From positions 117,116,035-117,180,034 of the forward strand of contig NC_073746.1 of the NCBI RefSeq assembly GCF_029784135.1: a stretch of 64,000 bases of DNA, read 5' to 3'. A program made the position numbers and the translations under genes. The notes beneath the pieces were generated by a model. It was given only the letters and a program-made list of their open reading frames with translations. It was not told the origin of the DNA and ran no database searches. Below are positions 22,669 through 33,660 of the stretch, piece by piece. Every line of letters begins with the position of its first letter. Within the stretch, counting starts at the first letter, position 1. The DNA comes from Toxorhynchites rutilus septentrionalis. Its lineage: Eukaryota; Arthropoda; Insecta; Diptera; Culicidae.

Positions 22669-23514
22669 AAAATATGGGTCTAATGTTTTGGTTTTGCGAT
22701 AAAGAACAAGACTACCACTTTTCACGGAAATCTGAGAACCACTTTATCGGTTTGACATGGAATGGCTGTATATAAACATTTCCATCGCAATTCTAGGTGG
22801 ATAGACACTATTTTCGTAACTCAAATGATCATTCAAGACAATTACATGTTGTTAAATAGTCTTGAAATTAGTTAGAAATTGATTTCTAAACACAATTCTA
22901 AGTAGCAAGTAATATTCACTATTTTGACCCATTGCACTATGGTCCAGGAGGTGCATTTAAGTGGAAATTAGCACCTAGAGCTCGACAGTGATTCTCTAGA
23001 CAAAAACTGTCTTCGACAAAGTTGTTACATATAACAGAGCGCTTATTTGTATGTTATCAAAAATAGGGTGACCAAAATTTACGATGAAATAAAAAATCTA
23101 ACTTACTTATCTTTATAGATAGAGGTAAACATAGTTCGACAATATTGTAGCCCTGGTTATTTTAAGTAACTTTATGGAACAATATTTCTTTCTATCTCTT
23201 CAAATAACCGATATAGCGCTTTTTCTCTAGGTTGAGTTAGGGTTACCATGAAAAAAAAAGGTTTTTTTCTCTAACTTTTATATGTAAAATTCTACATCAA
23301 AACTGTCTTCGAATGATCTTTAGAGCTTTCCAATCCACGCATTTTACGGTGCCAAACTTGTATGTATCTTAATTCTACTCAAATTTATTGATGTTTTTCC
23401 CCGAAAACACGACCTTTTCATTTGCTTGTCGTTCTTTTTGAGGCGAACATAATAAAAAATTATTGATGGCATTTTAAAGAGTACATTTGACTCTACATAA
23501 GGTGAAACTTTCAA

Positions 23515-23660
23515 CCTAACGCCTAAATGGCTACTACTTATACTGTGTAATTTACAATTTATAGAAACATAAACATATGTACATGTACACGATAAAAACC
23601 CGGCTCTGTTACAGATAAAATGCTAATTAGCCTGATAAATAAATAAATGGGATAAAAAAA
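23515..23660 (+). mobile_element. 5'-truncated LINE tail nested in the left arm
   Basis: The 146-bp insert is flanked by a perfect 16-bp target duplication AAGGTGAAACTTTCAA (23499-23514 and 23661-23676). The right arm of the host element lacks the insert and has a single copy. It ends in TAAATAAATAAATGGGATAA and an A run, like the 3' terminus of a non-LTR element. Only 3' UTR sequence is present, so the clade cannot be named. Confidence 0.9.
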
Positions 23661-24231
23661 AAGGTGAAACTTTCAAAAGAGTGTTATTTTTTGTATTTGA
23701 GTAAATTAAATTTGAAATTATGAGTTTTTGCATATAAATGAACAAGTTGCAATTTTTAAATGCATATAGTAAGCGTTGACTTTAAAGCAGCATCACTTCA
23801 GTTCAGTCTTATAGCCACTCAACATGGAGGTTCAAAGAAGACACTTTGTTGATTTCCTTTTTCGGTGGACGAAATATAGAAGACGTTATACAATTATTAC
23901 GAGAAAACTTTCTGACTATTTTCTTTTTCTACAATAAAATATATTTATTGTATAAAAAGAAAAGCGGGGACCGACAAATTATCAAATGCTTCCTGAATAG
24001 AAACCGTATAAAGAACAACTCGGGGCTCGACGTGTTATTTTTTTGTAATGTATTGACATATTTTACTGGCGATGAGTTGATTGATGACATTATATTACCA
24101 AACTTTTGTTGTTCCTATTGTTTTATTCAAATTTATTTTTATAATCTTCCGTATGTACATATTAACCTGTTTTAGTTGTTATAATGGAAATTAAGTTCAT
24201 AGTAATAATTAAATATCATACAAATAAAAAA

Positions 24232-24466
24232 CTACAAAATCAAATGCTTAGCAATTTCCGGAATCAGAAGATCCGAATACTCTGGTGTTTGTCTATTACT
24301 ATGAGATAATACTGGATCCGAAGCTGTTGTGAAGCCCAGTTTTTCAGCAGAATTTTTTTCTGTAATCTCCCGAACACGGTTACACTTCATCCTTTGGCTC
24401 AGCTCAGAGCTTCCTTTCTTGCTCAGCTTCCTTTCTTGCCTTCTAGCAGTATTAGAAAAGGCCTGA
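24232..24466 (-). pseudogene. transposon-type coding fragment, about 78 codons
   Basis: The minus strand from about 24466 to a TAG at 24232-24234 is open and compositionally protein-like. A basic stretch (TARRQERKLSKKGSSELSQR) is followed by MKCNRVREITEKNSAEKLGF and a C-terminal YSDLLIPEIAKHLIL. I do not recognise a domain. The position in the centre of an inverted-repeat element and the basic N-terminal character suggest a fragment of that element's own DNA-binding protein. A splice-acceptor-like TTCAGTTCAG lies directly before it at the arm boundary. It could also be a captured host exon. Confidence 0.4.
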
Positions 24467-25178
24467 ACTGAAGTGATGCTGCTTTAAAGTCTACGCTTAC
24501 TATATGCATTTAAAAATTGCAACTTGTTCATTTATATGCAAAAACTCATAATTTCAAATTTAATTTACTCAAATACAAAAAATAACACTCTTTTGAAAGT
24601 TACACCTTATGTAGAATCAAATGTGCTCTTTAAAATTCCATCAATAATTTTTTATTATGTTTGCCCCAAAAAGAACGACTAGCGAATGAAAAAGTCGTGT
24701 TTTCGGGGAAAAATCATCAATAGCTTCGAGTAGAATTAAGATACATACAAGTTATGTATCGTAAAATGCGTGGATTGAAAAGCTCTAAAAGTCATTCGAA
24801 GACAGTTTTGATGTAGAATTTTACATATAAAAGTTAGAGCAAAAAAAAACCGTTTTTTCATGGAAACCCTAACTCAACCTAGAGAAAAAGCGCTATATCG
24901 GTTATTTGAAGAGATAGAAAGAAATATTGTTCCACAAACTTACCTAAAATAACCAGAGCTACAATATTGTCGAACTATGTTTACCTCTATCTATAAAGAT
25001 AAGAAAGTTAGATTTTTTTTATTTCATCGACAATTTTGGTCACCGTATTTTTGATAACATAAAAATGAGCGCTCTGTTATATGTAACAACTTTGTCGAAG
25101 ACAGTTTTTGTCTAGAGAATCACTGTCGAGCTCTAGATGCTAATTTCCACTTAAATGCACCTCCTGGACCATAGTGCA

Positions 25179-26878
25179 TTGTCATCCCCTCTAAGGGGTG
25201 AAATAGGGTCAACTTTCATTCAATCGTAGTTCAGTGAAAAATTAATATTATTCAACAATTCCTTGGACACTTACGAGTGTTCATTATTAGGGAACATTTC
25301 TACGTAATCAGATTTGTTTTTTTACTCTAATTTACGATAGTTATTCAACAAAAAGTTCGAAAAATACCTTTTTTTGGCCTATTTTCACCCCCATCGACCG
25401 TAGCGTTAAAGTTTTTGCTGCCATAAGTAAGTTTCATTAAGATACACAAGTTTTCATGTTGATCATATGTTTCAATGTTAGTTTATCAACTACTCACATC
25501 AAACTTTCGTCAAACTTTTTTCAGCAAATTCCGTGTAAATCAAAATTATTTTTATTGTACCAATTAGAGGTCGAATTGTCAGCTCATAAATTACCAACAC
25601 TCTGCTCATCGTTAGGTGATTAGGGCATATTAAGACATGCGAGTCGAACACATGTAAGGTAAAAAAAACACAGTTTACCACGAGTATACGATATAAACAC
25701 TGACACACACAATTAGTAATATCTTGAATCAAAAAACAGCTAGGTAAGGCAACGACGAACCATTAGGGTCTCATCAACTGATAAACGAAATAGAAACCGT
25801 GAATGATGTCAACAAATTTCGAAAGTACACTGAGCGGAAAAATAATTCAATAAAACAACCATTTCCCAATTGGGACAGTAATTCGATGCAATAAAGGTAT
25901 GAAATATATATTAGCAGTAAATTATGACATATGGTATGGATCAATTTAGGTATGGCACACGAAGCGAAGAGGTTTCAATTTGGCAATAAAATGTTTAGAG
26001 GATCGATAGCGATGCAACGGTTCGGTTTCGACTGATTTTGTAACGCGATGTGGTTTCGATTTGAAGTTGGGAAACTTGGGTTTTTTCTTGGATCCCTGAC
26101 CATTGTTTTGAAATGACACCATTCATGACGCGTTTCAGACAAACGTGTACCCTTACGATCGTCTGCAAAATCAATCTGAGGTACAGGGTTCCAACAGCTA
26201 AAGAAATTTGTAATTGCTTTGGAAAAATGTCAAATTTGAAAATTGAAATCTGTATTTCTAGCATGTGGTTAATATTTTATATTTCCTGTATAGCCTTTCA
26301 ATTTTTGTCGAACATGGTCAACATAAAATGTGAAATGCGGCTGAAATGTAAAATTAGTTGTGAAGAAATACGTTCTGCAGCTAATAGATTCTATGGATGA
26401 AAAAAGGAAATTGCTTCCTGAACAACACAATAATTGAAACATCAAGAAATCGACATTTTCATTTTGAATACCATCAATTTTGTATTGTAACTAATACATA
26501 AAGACTCAAAATACACCTTTAGGAGAAAGAAAACGAATTCGTTTTTTTTTTAAAGACCTATTGACTATTAATATCAGACCATTTTGCGATTCGGTACCTG
26601 TATCGCACGACTAACCTCATTCACCGTCCGCGCCATTGAGCGTCGATCCGTAATAGACGAATCATCATAAAATTCAACTTCATCATCAACAGCAAGACAT
26701 GGTCATACCCCCCCCACCAGCTTTCCTTTTCCTCCGTTTTTGTTTCGCATTTTGCATCACAATGTTTCCTTTGGCCAGCTCCAATGGTTCGGATAATCGG
26801 CTGCTGATGGTTACGCGCTTGTGCTTTTCAATGCCGCCGGGTCCTTCTTTTCCGCCCGTACGCACACGCTGCCGATGA
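25179..26878. other. unassigned DNA
   Basis: AT-rich to about 26560, then abruptly GC-rich. No element ends were found. On the minus strand about 26745-26860 there is an open, GC-rich frame (GPGGIEKHKRVTISSRLSEP) that might be coding, but it has no supporting boundary. Confidence 0.4.
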
Positions 26879-27291
26879 CCATCATCTGTCTACCCCACCG
26901 CCCCATCGGGGTGGCGCGCGGGTGAGCGCGGGAAAACCCAATCAGATGTTTACGAACGGACGGACATAGCGTGTAACGAATACGACTTTTACCGCTCGGA
27001 CATGCATTTCGATCTGCTCGATTTGTGCCTGCAGAGGGTGGACCCCGAGGAGGCCGGCCAGCTGATGGAGAAATTCATTTCGATATCGGGAAAGCTGGTG
27101 CGAACATTTTCCAAGCGGACGACGATTCGTTTGCGTTTTAGATAACGCTTCTGAAGCGTGTCGGGGAAAAGTGGCCTACAATTGGTCCTGGAAGATTGCA
27201 ATCTCTCGATGGTAATTACAATGAGCTTTTAGGCGAGGCACGAGTGATGGCTGATTGGGGATTGAAATTGGCAGCCGTTTTCGATTATTGA
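26879..27291 (+). CDS. possible host exon(s), unrecognised protein
   Basis: A GC-rich frame opens after a TGA at 26876 and runs to a TAA at 27143. From 26945 it has strongly protein-like composition and GC-ending codons: DVYERTDIACNEYDFYRSDM, HFDLLDLCLQRVDPEEAGQL, MEKFISISGKL. A second frame (27142-27291) continues ITLLKRVGEKWPTIGPGRLQ and ends KLAAVFDY before TGA. The two join in phase if 27098-27141 (GTGCGAAC to GTTTTAG, 44 nt) is removed, but that is short for an insect intron, so a frameshift is equally possible. AATCAG before 26945 could be an acceptor. I do not recognise the protein. It may be a live exon, a pseudogene or chance. Confidence 0.35.
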
Positions 27292-28083
27292 TGGCGAAAA
27301 AATAAAATGTTGGCATGGACGATGATTTTGAGTAGGATCACTAACAGATAAATAATTTTACTCAACTCTACATAAGGGCTGTACGTTCAGTATCTGGTCT
27401 ATGTCAGATATATCATTTCTTGTATTAAATGTTAAATGATTCAAGAAATTCTGACAAACTCTCTGTGCAAGATGTGCCTTTTCAACTCTGTCAACCATCA
27501 TGGTGGTATTCTAGTGTAGAGACACGAATTTCTTTCGAACGGTTTCGAGCTCTGAACAAATAATACAAATAACATTTTTAATACACATGATTTTATTATT
27601 TTTTAAACCTTTTAAATTTTGTATTAACCAAAAAAAATTATTCAAAATTGAAAAAAGTTACAAACAGGTAAAGTGAGGAGTGTATAAAAAAACAGTACCT
27701 TGGCGTACACGACTTCAAAACTTCTGGTCATTCGAAACAAAAATCCAATATCCAAAATCCAATAAATTCTTAATTAGTAAAAATGCCACTATGGTGTAGA
27801 TCTCGGGCTCTGAGTATTCTGAGGAGCAACATTAAAATTTTAGAGAAAAAACGGAGGTTGTGTTCATGACAGGACCGCATTGCATTACAAAGTTTGTTCG
27901 TTCAATTTGCTTGTTTATTTTAACTGTTACTATTCTAGTAACAGCTGACCAGGTATCCGGCCCTCCCAAAATTAATTTTTTATATGAATACTTTCGAATA
28001 TTCTACAGAGAACGTTCACATGCGAATGAACTTCGTAGTCTAACTCTTCTATAATTTAAAAAAACAGTAGACTATGAATTCGC
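27292..28083. other. unassigned AT-rich DNA
   Basis: No coding signal, terminal repeats or tRNA-like boxes were identified. Confidence 0.5.
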
Positions 28084-28148
28084 GATGACGGAATGGAAGT
28101 AAGGTGACGAACCAGCCAAAGTGTTGAAAGTCACTATAATACAGAGAA
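28084..28148 (+). repeat. tRNA-SINE family 2, 3' fragment
   Basis: GGTGACGAACCAGCCAAAG and GAAAGTCACTATAATACAGA match the tail of the complete copy at 28255-28405, about 200 bp downstream in the same orientation. The tRNA-like head is absent. Confidence 0.8.
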
Positions 28149-28254
28149 AAAACGTAGTCCTAATACATACTTTATCATTTTTCCATGAATATCCTATTAC
28201 TATTACTAAAACTATTCATTATATCGAAAAATAAAATCAGACACAATTCTCGTT

Positions 28255-28405
28255 AGGAGCCGATCTGGCGTGGAGGTAACATCCATACTTCTCACGCTCA
28301 AGATCACGAGTTCAATTCTCACTCCCGACATTCTTCCAAAATGGAAGGTAAAAGTGACGAACCAGCCAGAAGCGTTGAAAGTCACTATAATACAGAAAAA
28401 AAAAA
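28255..28405 (+). repeat. tRNA-SINE family 2, complete copy
   Basis: A tRNA-like head (GGAGCCGATCTGGCGTGGAG, an A-box-like region; GAGTTCAATTCTCACTCC, a B-box-like region) is followed by a unique body and an A-rich tail. A perfect 12-bp target duplication ACAATTCTCGTT flanks it (28243-28254 and 28406-28417). It has no coding capacity and depends on a LINE for mobility. Confidence 0.92.
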
Positions 28406-28645
28406 ACAATTCTCGTTCAATATTCTTAAACCTGTTCTTAAGAAATATGTTACTCCGTTACATTGAATTTATATTTGATTATGGAAAGGTAATTTCTATT
28501 CATAATTTTTATTTTCAAAATGTATGTATGAATCCCACCTAAGAGTTCATTACCATTTTTCGCTTCACTACAACGGAACACAAAATACAATTCCGTCCAC
28601 ATGAATTTCAAATGGAAACTCACGCCTATCATGGTATCACTGTAT

Positions 28646-28917
28646 GTGCTCCCGTGGCCGAGTGGTTAGCGTCACACCTAACATGCCGGGGGTTCGGGTT
28701 CGATCCCCGTTCTGGTCGGGGGAATTTTTCGTCTAAGAAATTTCCTCCGGCTTGCGCTGTGGTCACGCGTATTCTAGAGCTTGCCACTGAGAATGCATTC
28801 AAGGCGTGTTATTTGGCATAGAAATCTCAACTAAGTACTAGTAAAAAACGACGCAAGTAATACTACGTTGAGACGGCGAAGTTCCTCTAGGAACGTTAGT
28901 GTCATCCAAGAGGAAGA
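28646..28917 (+). repeat. Feilai-like tRNA-SINE, copy 1
   Basis: The head carries a Pol III A box (GTGGCCGAGTGGTTAGCG) and B box (GGTTCGATCC) with the spacing of a tRNA. The body has GCGTGTTATTTGGCATAGAA and the 3' module has GAGACGGCGAAGTTCCTCTA. It is not a tRNA gene because no cloverleaf-complete 3' half or tail signal follows and five copies share the downstream body. No clear target duplication remains. Confidence 0.92.
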
Positions 28918-29100
28918 TATGAAAGAATCACTTTGGGTCTCGGGACAAAAAATCATGAAATTAACTCTTGGCCATAAAAAAGATTGTTGACTGTTCACTG
29001 GCTAGAGCAAAACAAGAATAGAGATGGCAAATGACTTTGAAAAACCATAACTCAAAAGCGAATAAAACGCTTATCTGATTTTTGGATATACTCGTCGATT

Positions 29101-31124
29101 TTTGGTCGGACTCGATTATCCGGAGTATTGATTTTTTTTCACTCCGAATAATCGAAACCTCCGGATAATCGAGTCATAAAAAACTAATTTTTTCTCGGTA
29201 AACGTAATATAATTATGATTTGCACTTATTTATTAAACGGTTTTATCTAGGTTGACACGTTTGTATGTTTGTGACTTTGTAACTTTGTTTGTAGCGCTGT
29301 ACCACATTAATAGAAATTTAACCCCCTTCCTGTTGACCGTTTGATCTGGAATATGGAACACATCTTTATCTCTGGTGTCATTATAAAACGGTGTATTCCA
29401 TGATTTTGAAAATCCAAGATGGCGGAGTAGCGAATGAAAGGGCTTGTCCAGTAGAACACAATTATTTATGGAAAGAGTAAACCAAAGATGGCGACCGCTA
29501 CAAAATGGCGGATGACACATTTTCTCAGAACCCCATCAATATGTATATCATATGAAAGGGATTGACTAGGAGAACACAGTTATTTATAAAAAATCAAAAT
29601 CCAAAATGGCCACCACCACAAAATGGCGCTATATATATTTTTTTTAAATACCTCATCAATATGGGTATCATAAGAAAGTTCTCGACTAGTAGAACATAGC
29701 AGATAATGAAAATTCCAATTCCAAGATAGCCGCAGTCTCCAAACAAATAATTACTTTTTAAATGGTTTCATTCAGCTTGATCTGTTTCTATGTATGTTTG
29801 AATGTTTGTAGGGTTATCCCACATTAATAGAAAATTGACCCCGTTCCTGTTGACTGATTGATCTGAAATTTGGAACATACATTTAATTCTACTGTCATTA
29901 TAAAACTGCATATTCCATGATCTGGCAAAATTCAATTTGGCCGTCGTTTAAAAATGGCTGAATGATTTGACTTTGAGAACACGATTTGACTAATAGAATA
30001 CAGTACATCATGAAAATATTCCGAAGAAAATTAAGTAAGAAATAAACGTTGGATTTCCATTATCCACAGTTAGTTGTTTTATCATATACCCCACGATTTT
30101 ATTTTGGTCTCATCATTGCCCTAGATTAATGAAGGAACGGATGTGATAACTATTAACTGCTACTTGTCTAATTATTTTCTAGCTTTTAGTACATTAAACC
30201 GTTTAACCGTATCATTAGTATACTTCTCTGCATTAAAAACACTCAAAAAAAAATTTAAAACTTTTATTCCTTACCTAACTTTCTTCGGAATATTTTGATA
30301 ATATAATGTATTCTATTAGTCAAATTATTTCATTTGATACCAATATTGAGGGGATTGCAAAAAATACATAGTTGACCATTTAGTGGCGGCGACCTTTTCG
30401 AATTTATGTTGTTCATAGTGTAGTGAATTCTCCAAATCAAGCCATTCAGCCATTTTTAGCGGCGGCCAAGTTAAATTTTTCAAGATCATGGAATACGCAG
30501 TTTTATAATGACAGTAGAAATAAATGTATGTTCCAAATTTCAGATCAATCATTCAACAGGAACGGGGTAAATTTTCTATTAATATGGGACAACCCTACAA
30601 AATACTCAAACATACATACAAATAGGGCAAGCTGAATGGAAACATTAAAAAGTAATTGTTTATTTGGTAACTGCGGTCAGCTTGGATTTGGATTTTTCAT
30701 GATCTACTGTTTTTTACCAGTCAAGCCCTTTCATTTAATACCCATATTGATGGGGTTGTGAAAAAATATATATGGCACCATCTTGTGGTGGCGGCCATTT
30801 TAGATATACATTTTTCATAAATAACTGTGTTCTACTAGTCAAGCCCTTTCATTTGATATACATATTGATGGGGTTCTGAGAGAATATTAAATCCACCATT
30901 TTGTAGTGACCGCCAGCTTAGATTTGCATTTTTCATAAATAACTGTATTCTACTAGTCAAGCCCTTTCATTTGATACCCATATTAGCTATTCAAAATGGA
31001 ATTATTATACAAATTATTCAAAATTTCCGAAAATCAGAAATAAAATACTCCGGATAATCGAGTCTAAATTTGCGGATAATCGAGTCCCGGATAATCGAGT
31101 CTCCGGATAATCGAGTCCGACCTG
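29101..31124. mobile_element. pogo/Tigger-like palindromic element with GGACTCGATTATCCGG ends
   Basis: The right end reads TCCGGATAATCGAGTCCGAC then CTG followed by TA (31125-31126), i.e. a CAGGTCGGACTCG terminus at a TA target as in pogo-like elements. The left end (GGTCGGACTCGATTATCCGG at 29104) is its inverse with a degraded first three bases. The motif GGATAATCGAGTC is repeated three or four times near each end. Inside, about 29230-30030 is mirrored by about 30280-30990 (the AACATACATTTAATTCTACT / TTCAACAGGAACGGGG type blocks). No transposase is encoded. Confidence 0.8.
30045..30213. repeat. single arm of the right-edge foldback repeat
   Basis: CACGATTTTATTTTGGTCTC, ATCATTGCCCTAGATTAATG and TTATTTTCTAGCTTTTAGTA match the right arm at 63856-63996, and GGATTTCCATTATCCA matches its loop. 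It lies in the unpaired centre of the pogo-like palindrome, so it either forms that element's core or inserted there. Confidence 0.8.
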
Positions 31125-31126
31125 TA

Positions 31127-31448
31127 TTAGGAACTACACCCAAAGTTAATTTTTAGCACATGTTATGGCATCCCGATTTATTATATTAGTTGAGCTGAAA
31201 AATAACAGAAAAAGTTCTACTCCCCAATACATGTATATCATTTGTATAATATATATGCTAGAGAAAATATGAGCGAGCGAAACAGGAGACACATTTAAAT
31301 GAAAGCATTTGAAAACTTTTCGTATAGTTTGCCAAATACACGGCCCAGACAGAGAAACATATATTCCCGTTCATGTTCTTCTCTATCCTTTTAGAAAACA
31401 CTTTTCTACTTCATGTTATGATGAGGTGTAATATTATCAGGCTTCTTT
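31127..31448. other. unassigned DNA
   Basis: No recognisable feature lies between the pogo-like element and SINE family 3. Confidence 0.5.
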
Positions 31449-31638
31449 ATAACAGCACTGGCAGCTATATGGATAGCGTGGTCGTGTGAAATAGCTTTGC
31501 ATTCCAGCCGGCCTTGGTTCGATCCCCATTGACGTCGTATGGACATTTTTTTTGGCATAATCCCAGATGAAATGAGAAAAGAAAACAGAAAGAGATGTCT
31601 GCTCGCATACATACAAAGCTTTTTTTAAGCTTTTAAAA
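31449..31638 (+). repeat. tRNA-SINE family 3 (probable)
   Basis: An A-box-like GGATAGCGTGGTCG and a canonical B box (TTGGTTCGATCCCC at about 31514) are spaced as in a tRNA. They are followed by an unrelated body and a T-rich, AAGCTTTT end. The sequence differs from SINE families 1 and 2. There is only one copy here and no clear target duplication, so the family assignment is tentative. Confidence 0.6.
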
Positions 31639-31905
31639 CAGCTCATTATTTGCGCATTTGACCCTCTAGCACACGAAATGGCATCATTTCTGCCAAAGAT
31701 GAAATGTTTTCAGCCAACGCTAATTTGGGTGTTTCACAACAAACACAAACTCGTCTTGATTGTATGTGATTTTCATTAAGTAAAATCGATTCACATTTAC
31801 TAGTTGCGTAAGAACCCCTATATCGGACAAACCAAAATCAGTTACCCTACACATTTTTGTTTTAGATTTTTTCACGCATTTCGGACATGATTTCAATCGC
31901 CCGTT

Positions 31906-32180
31906 TTTTTTTTTTTTTTTTCAATGGCACTAACGTTTCTAGAGGAACTTCGCCGTCTCAACGTAGTATTACTTGCGTCATTTTTATTAGTACTTAGTTG
32001 AGATTTCTATGCCAAATAACACGCCTTGAATGCATTCTAAGTGGCAAGCTCTAGAATACGCGTGATCACAGTGCAAGTCGGAGGAAATTTGTTTGACGAA
32101 AAATTCCCCCGACCAGAACGGGAATCGAACCCGAACACCCGGCATGTTAGTTATGACGCTAACCACTCGGCCAAGGGAGC
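31906..32180 (-). repeat. Feilai-like tRNA-SINE, copy 2
   Basis: The copy is in reverse orientation, with B box and A box complements at about 32110-32175. A 17-nt T run (31906-31922) is its poly(A) tail read on this strand. The target duplication AATCGCCCGTT flanks it (31895-31905 and 32181-32191). It is close in sequence to copy 1. Confidence 0.95.
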
Positions 32181-32442
32181 AATCGCCCGTTACTTTTCCA
32201 TTCGTTTGGTGTCCTGACAATCGACCAATACTGGATCAGTTTTACATTGTCACGATTGTTTTACTTAAAAGTGGATTCAAAATCCTTTTCATATTCTTCA
32301 GATTGGGCATCCAGCGATTTTTCTTGTTTCCTAACTACTAGGGAGCAATTCTGGCTATTTTCAACGTCGAATTGCTGAACAACTCCATGAACGCGTTTAT
32401 TTGTGGCGATCAGTATCTGTTTGATTGTTTGAAATGTTTTTC

Positions 32443-33216
32443 AATCTATCTATATCTATCTATATAAAAAGGGACTTTTCTCTGTCTGTCTGATTCTTAT
32501 AAGCTCGGAAACTACTGAACCGATCAACATGAAAATAGGTATGTAGGGGTTTTTGGGGTCGGTGAAGGTTCTTATGATGGTTCGAGACCCCTCCCCCCTC
32601 CTTAAGGGGGGTCTGTCATATAAATTAAACACAAATTTCTACATTACTCGAGAATTAATCAAGCAAATGAAACGAAATTCGACATGTGGATGTTTTAGGA
32701 TGCAATAAATGATTCTATGGTGGTTAGTTACTATGATGCTATGACACTCGTTTTTCCTCTGGAAACGAAATTGATTTTTGTTCAAAAATGGAAATAGATT
32801 TTAATGTTATAAAACGCACTCATATATCGTCTTCTATCTAGATAAATAAAAACGGATAGCCGAATGTGTTGATAAGAGTAAAACTCGAGAAAGGAATTGT
32901 CCGATTTAGGGCTGTCTTCTTTCTTTCATATTTTCTGTAACAAACATTTATTCCATGTAACGGAGAAACATGTTAGTTGCAAGTGGATGAAAAATGTTGC
33001 ACGAGAATTGTGTCTGAAAATAATCTGATATTATAATGTCGAGTTTTGGCAGAAGTACTGAAATTTTATAGTAAAAAATACTTTCAAAGGGTAGATTAGA
33101 AGATCAATCAATGAACAGTTCTGCGATTGGACCCATGAACGTGCGCTTAGTAAGGAAACGTGGATGTGATAACGAAAAATAAATTTTGAACGGGACGAAG
33201 TTTGCCGGGTCAGCTA
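32443..33216 (+). mobile_element. repeat family with ATATAAAAA..CTGTCTG and GCCGGGTCAGCTA ends, copy 1
   Basis: It starts at a CTATCTATATAAAAAGGG / CTGTCTGTCTGATTCTTATA block and ends at GACGAAGTTTGCCGGGTCAG near 33214. Both termini recur inverted at 41463-42825. It contains one degenerate hairpin-bearing unit of the type tandemly repeated in the second copy. There is no coding capacity. Similar ACCCGGCAAAC termini are widespread in insect genomes, possibly Helitron-related, but I cannot establish the class from sequence alone. Confidence 0.7.
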
Positions 33217-33571
33217 TTGAATTAAATAAACTCTTATTATAATAAACCCTTAGGCTGTTATTTGAAGAAAATTTATTGATAATCTACAATTTATAACGTT
33301 CGAAACTATCGAATGCGACATTCGAATATCTTATTCTATTCAGTATTTTCATATTCAAATTCACCAACATTCAATAGTGTGCGATGCTTATATCCACCCT
33401 ACTGATAGATACATTGCTAGTTTACCGTTAATCAAACCAAACATTCGTGCAAATTAATTCGCTAATGGGCTAATAAAAATCATAAAAATGATCAAACATT
33501 TTGGCCTCATCAGCGGTTGTTGGTGTTACGCAAAAGCTCCCCGTTAGACGCCCGTTGGAAGGAAAAGGGAA
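33217..33571. other. unassigned DNA
   Basis: AT-rich, with no recognised element. GC content rises just before the candidate exon at 33572. Confidence 0.5.
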
Positions 33572-33652
33572 ATGCTGCGCAGAACCGTTTTGAGGCCACG
33601 CGTTACCTCAAATACTGTATGTGGTGCTAAAAGCAAACATTTGCATACTGAC
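33572..33652 (+). CDS. possible first coding exon with mitochondrial-type presequence
   Basis: The ATG at 33572 (context GGGAAATGC) opens 27 codons, MLRRTVLRPRVTSNTVCGAK then SKHLHTD, that stop exactly at a consensus donor GAC|GTAAGTAC (33653). The peptide has six Arg or Lys, many hydroxyl residues and no acidic residue until the last position, the composition of a mitochondrial targeting sequence. The donor keeps phase 0. No second exon was recognised downstream in the window, and the peptide is too short to name. It could be chance. Confidence 0.4.
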
Positions 33653-33660
33653 GTAAGTAC

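Larger units (their letters stand above)
22931..25178. mobile_element. 2.2-kb element with arms of about 0.75 kb in inverted orientation
   Basis: The left arm (22931-23815) begins GCACTATGGTCCAGGAGGTG and the right arm (24463-25178) is its inverse, ending CACCTCCTGGACCATAGTGC. Arm similarity is high throughout, including CGACAAAGTTGTTACATATA and GCAGCATCACTTCAGTTCAG. The left arm is longer because a LINE tail has inserted at 23515-23660. The 650-bp centre holds a coding fragment on the minus strand. This is a foldback-like DNA transposon; the superfamily is not clear. Confidence 0.85.

Noticed and set aside
24938..24950. A second juxtaposed acceptor/donor (TTTTAG then GTAAGT) on the minus strand
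   Set aside because: It lies in an arm of the 22.9-25.2 kb foldback, the mirror arm reads AAGTAACT instead, and the pyrimidine tract is weak. Chance within a transposon is more likely.
28660..28720. tRNA gene (Ser/Leu-type A box with good B box)
   Set aside because: The same head plus a common downstream body occurs five times with target duplications, so these are SINE heads and not tRNA genes.
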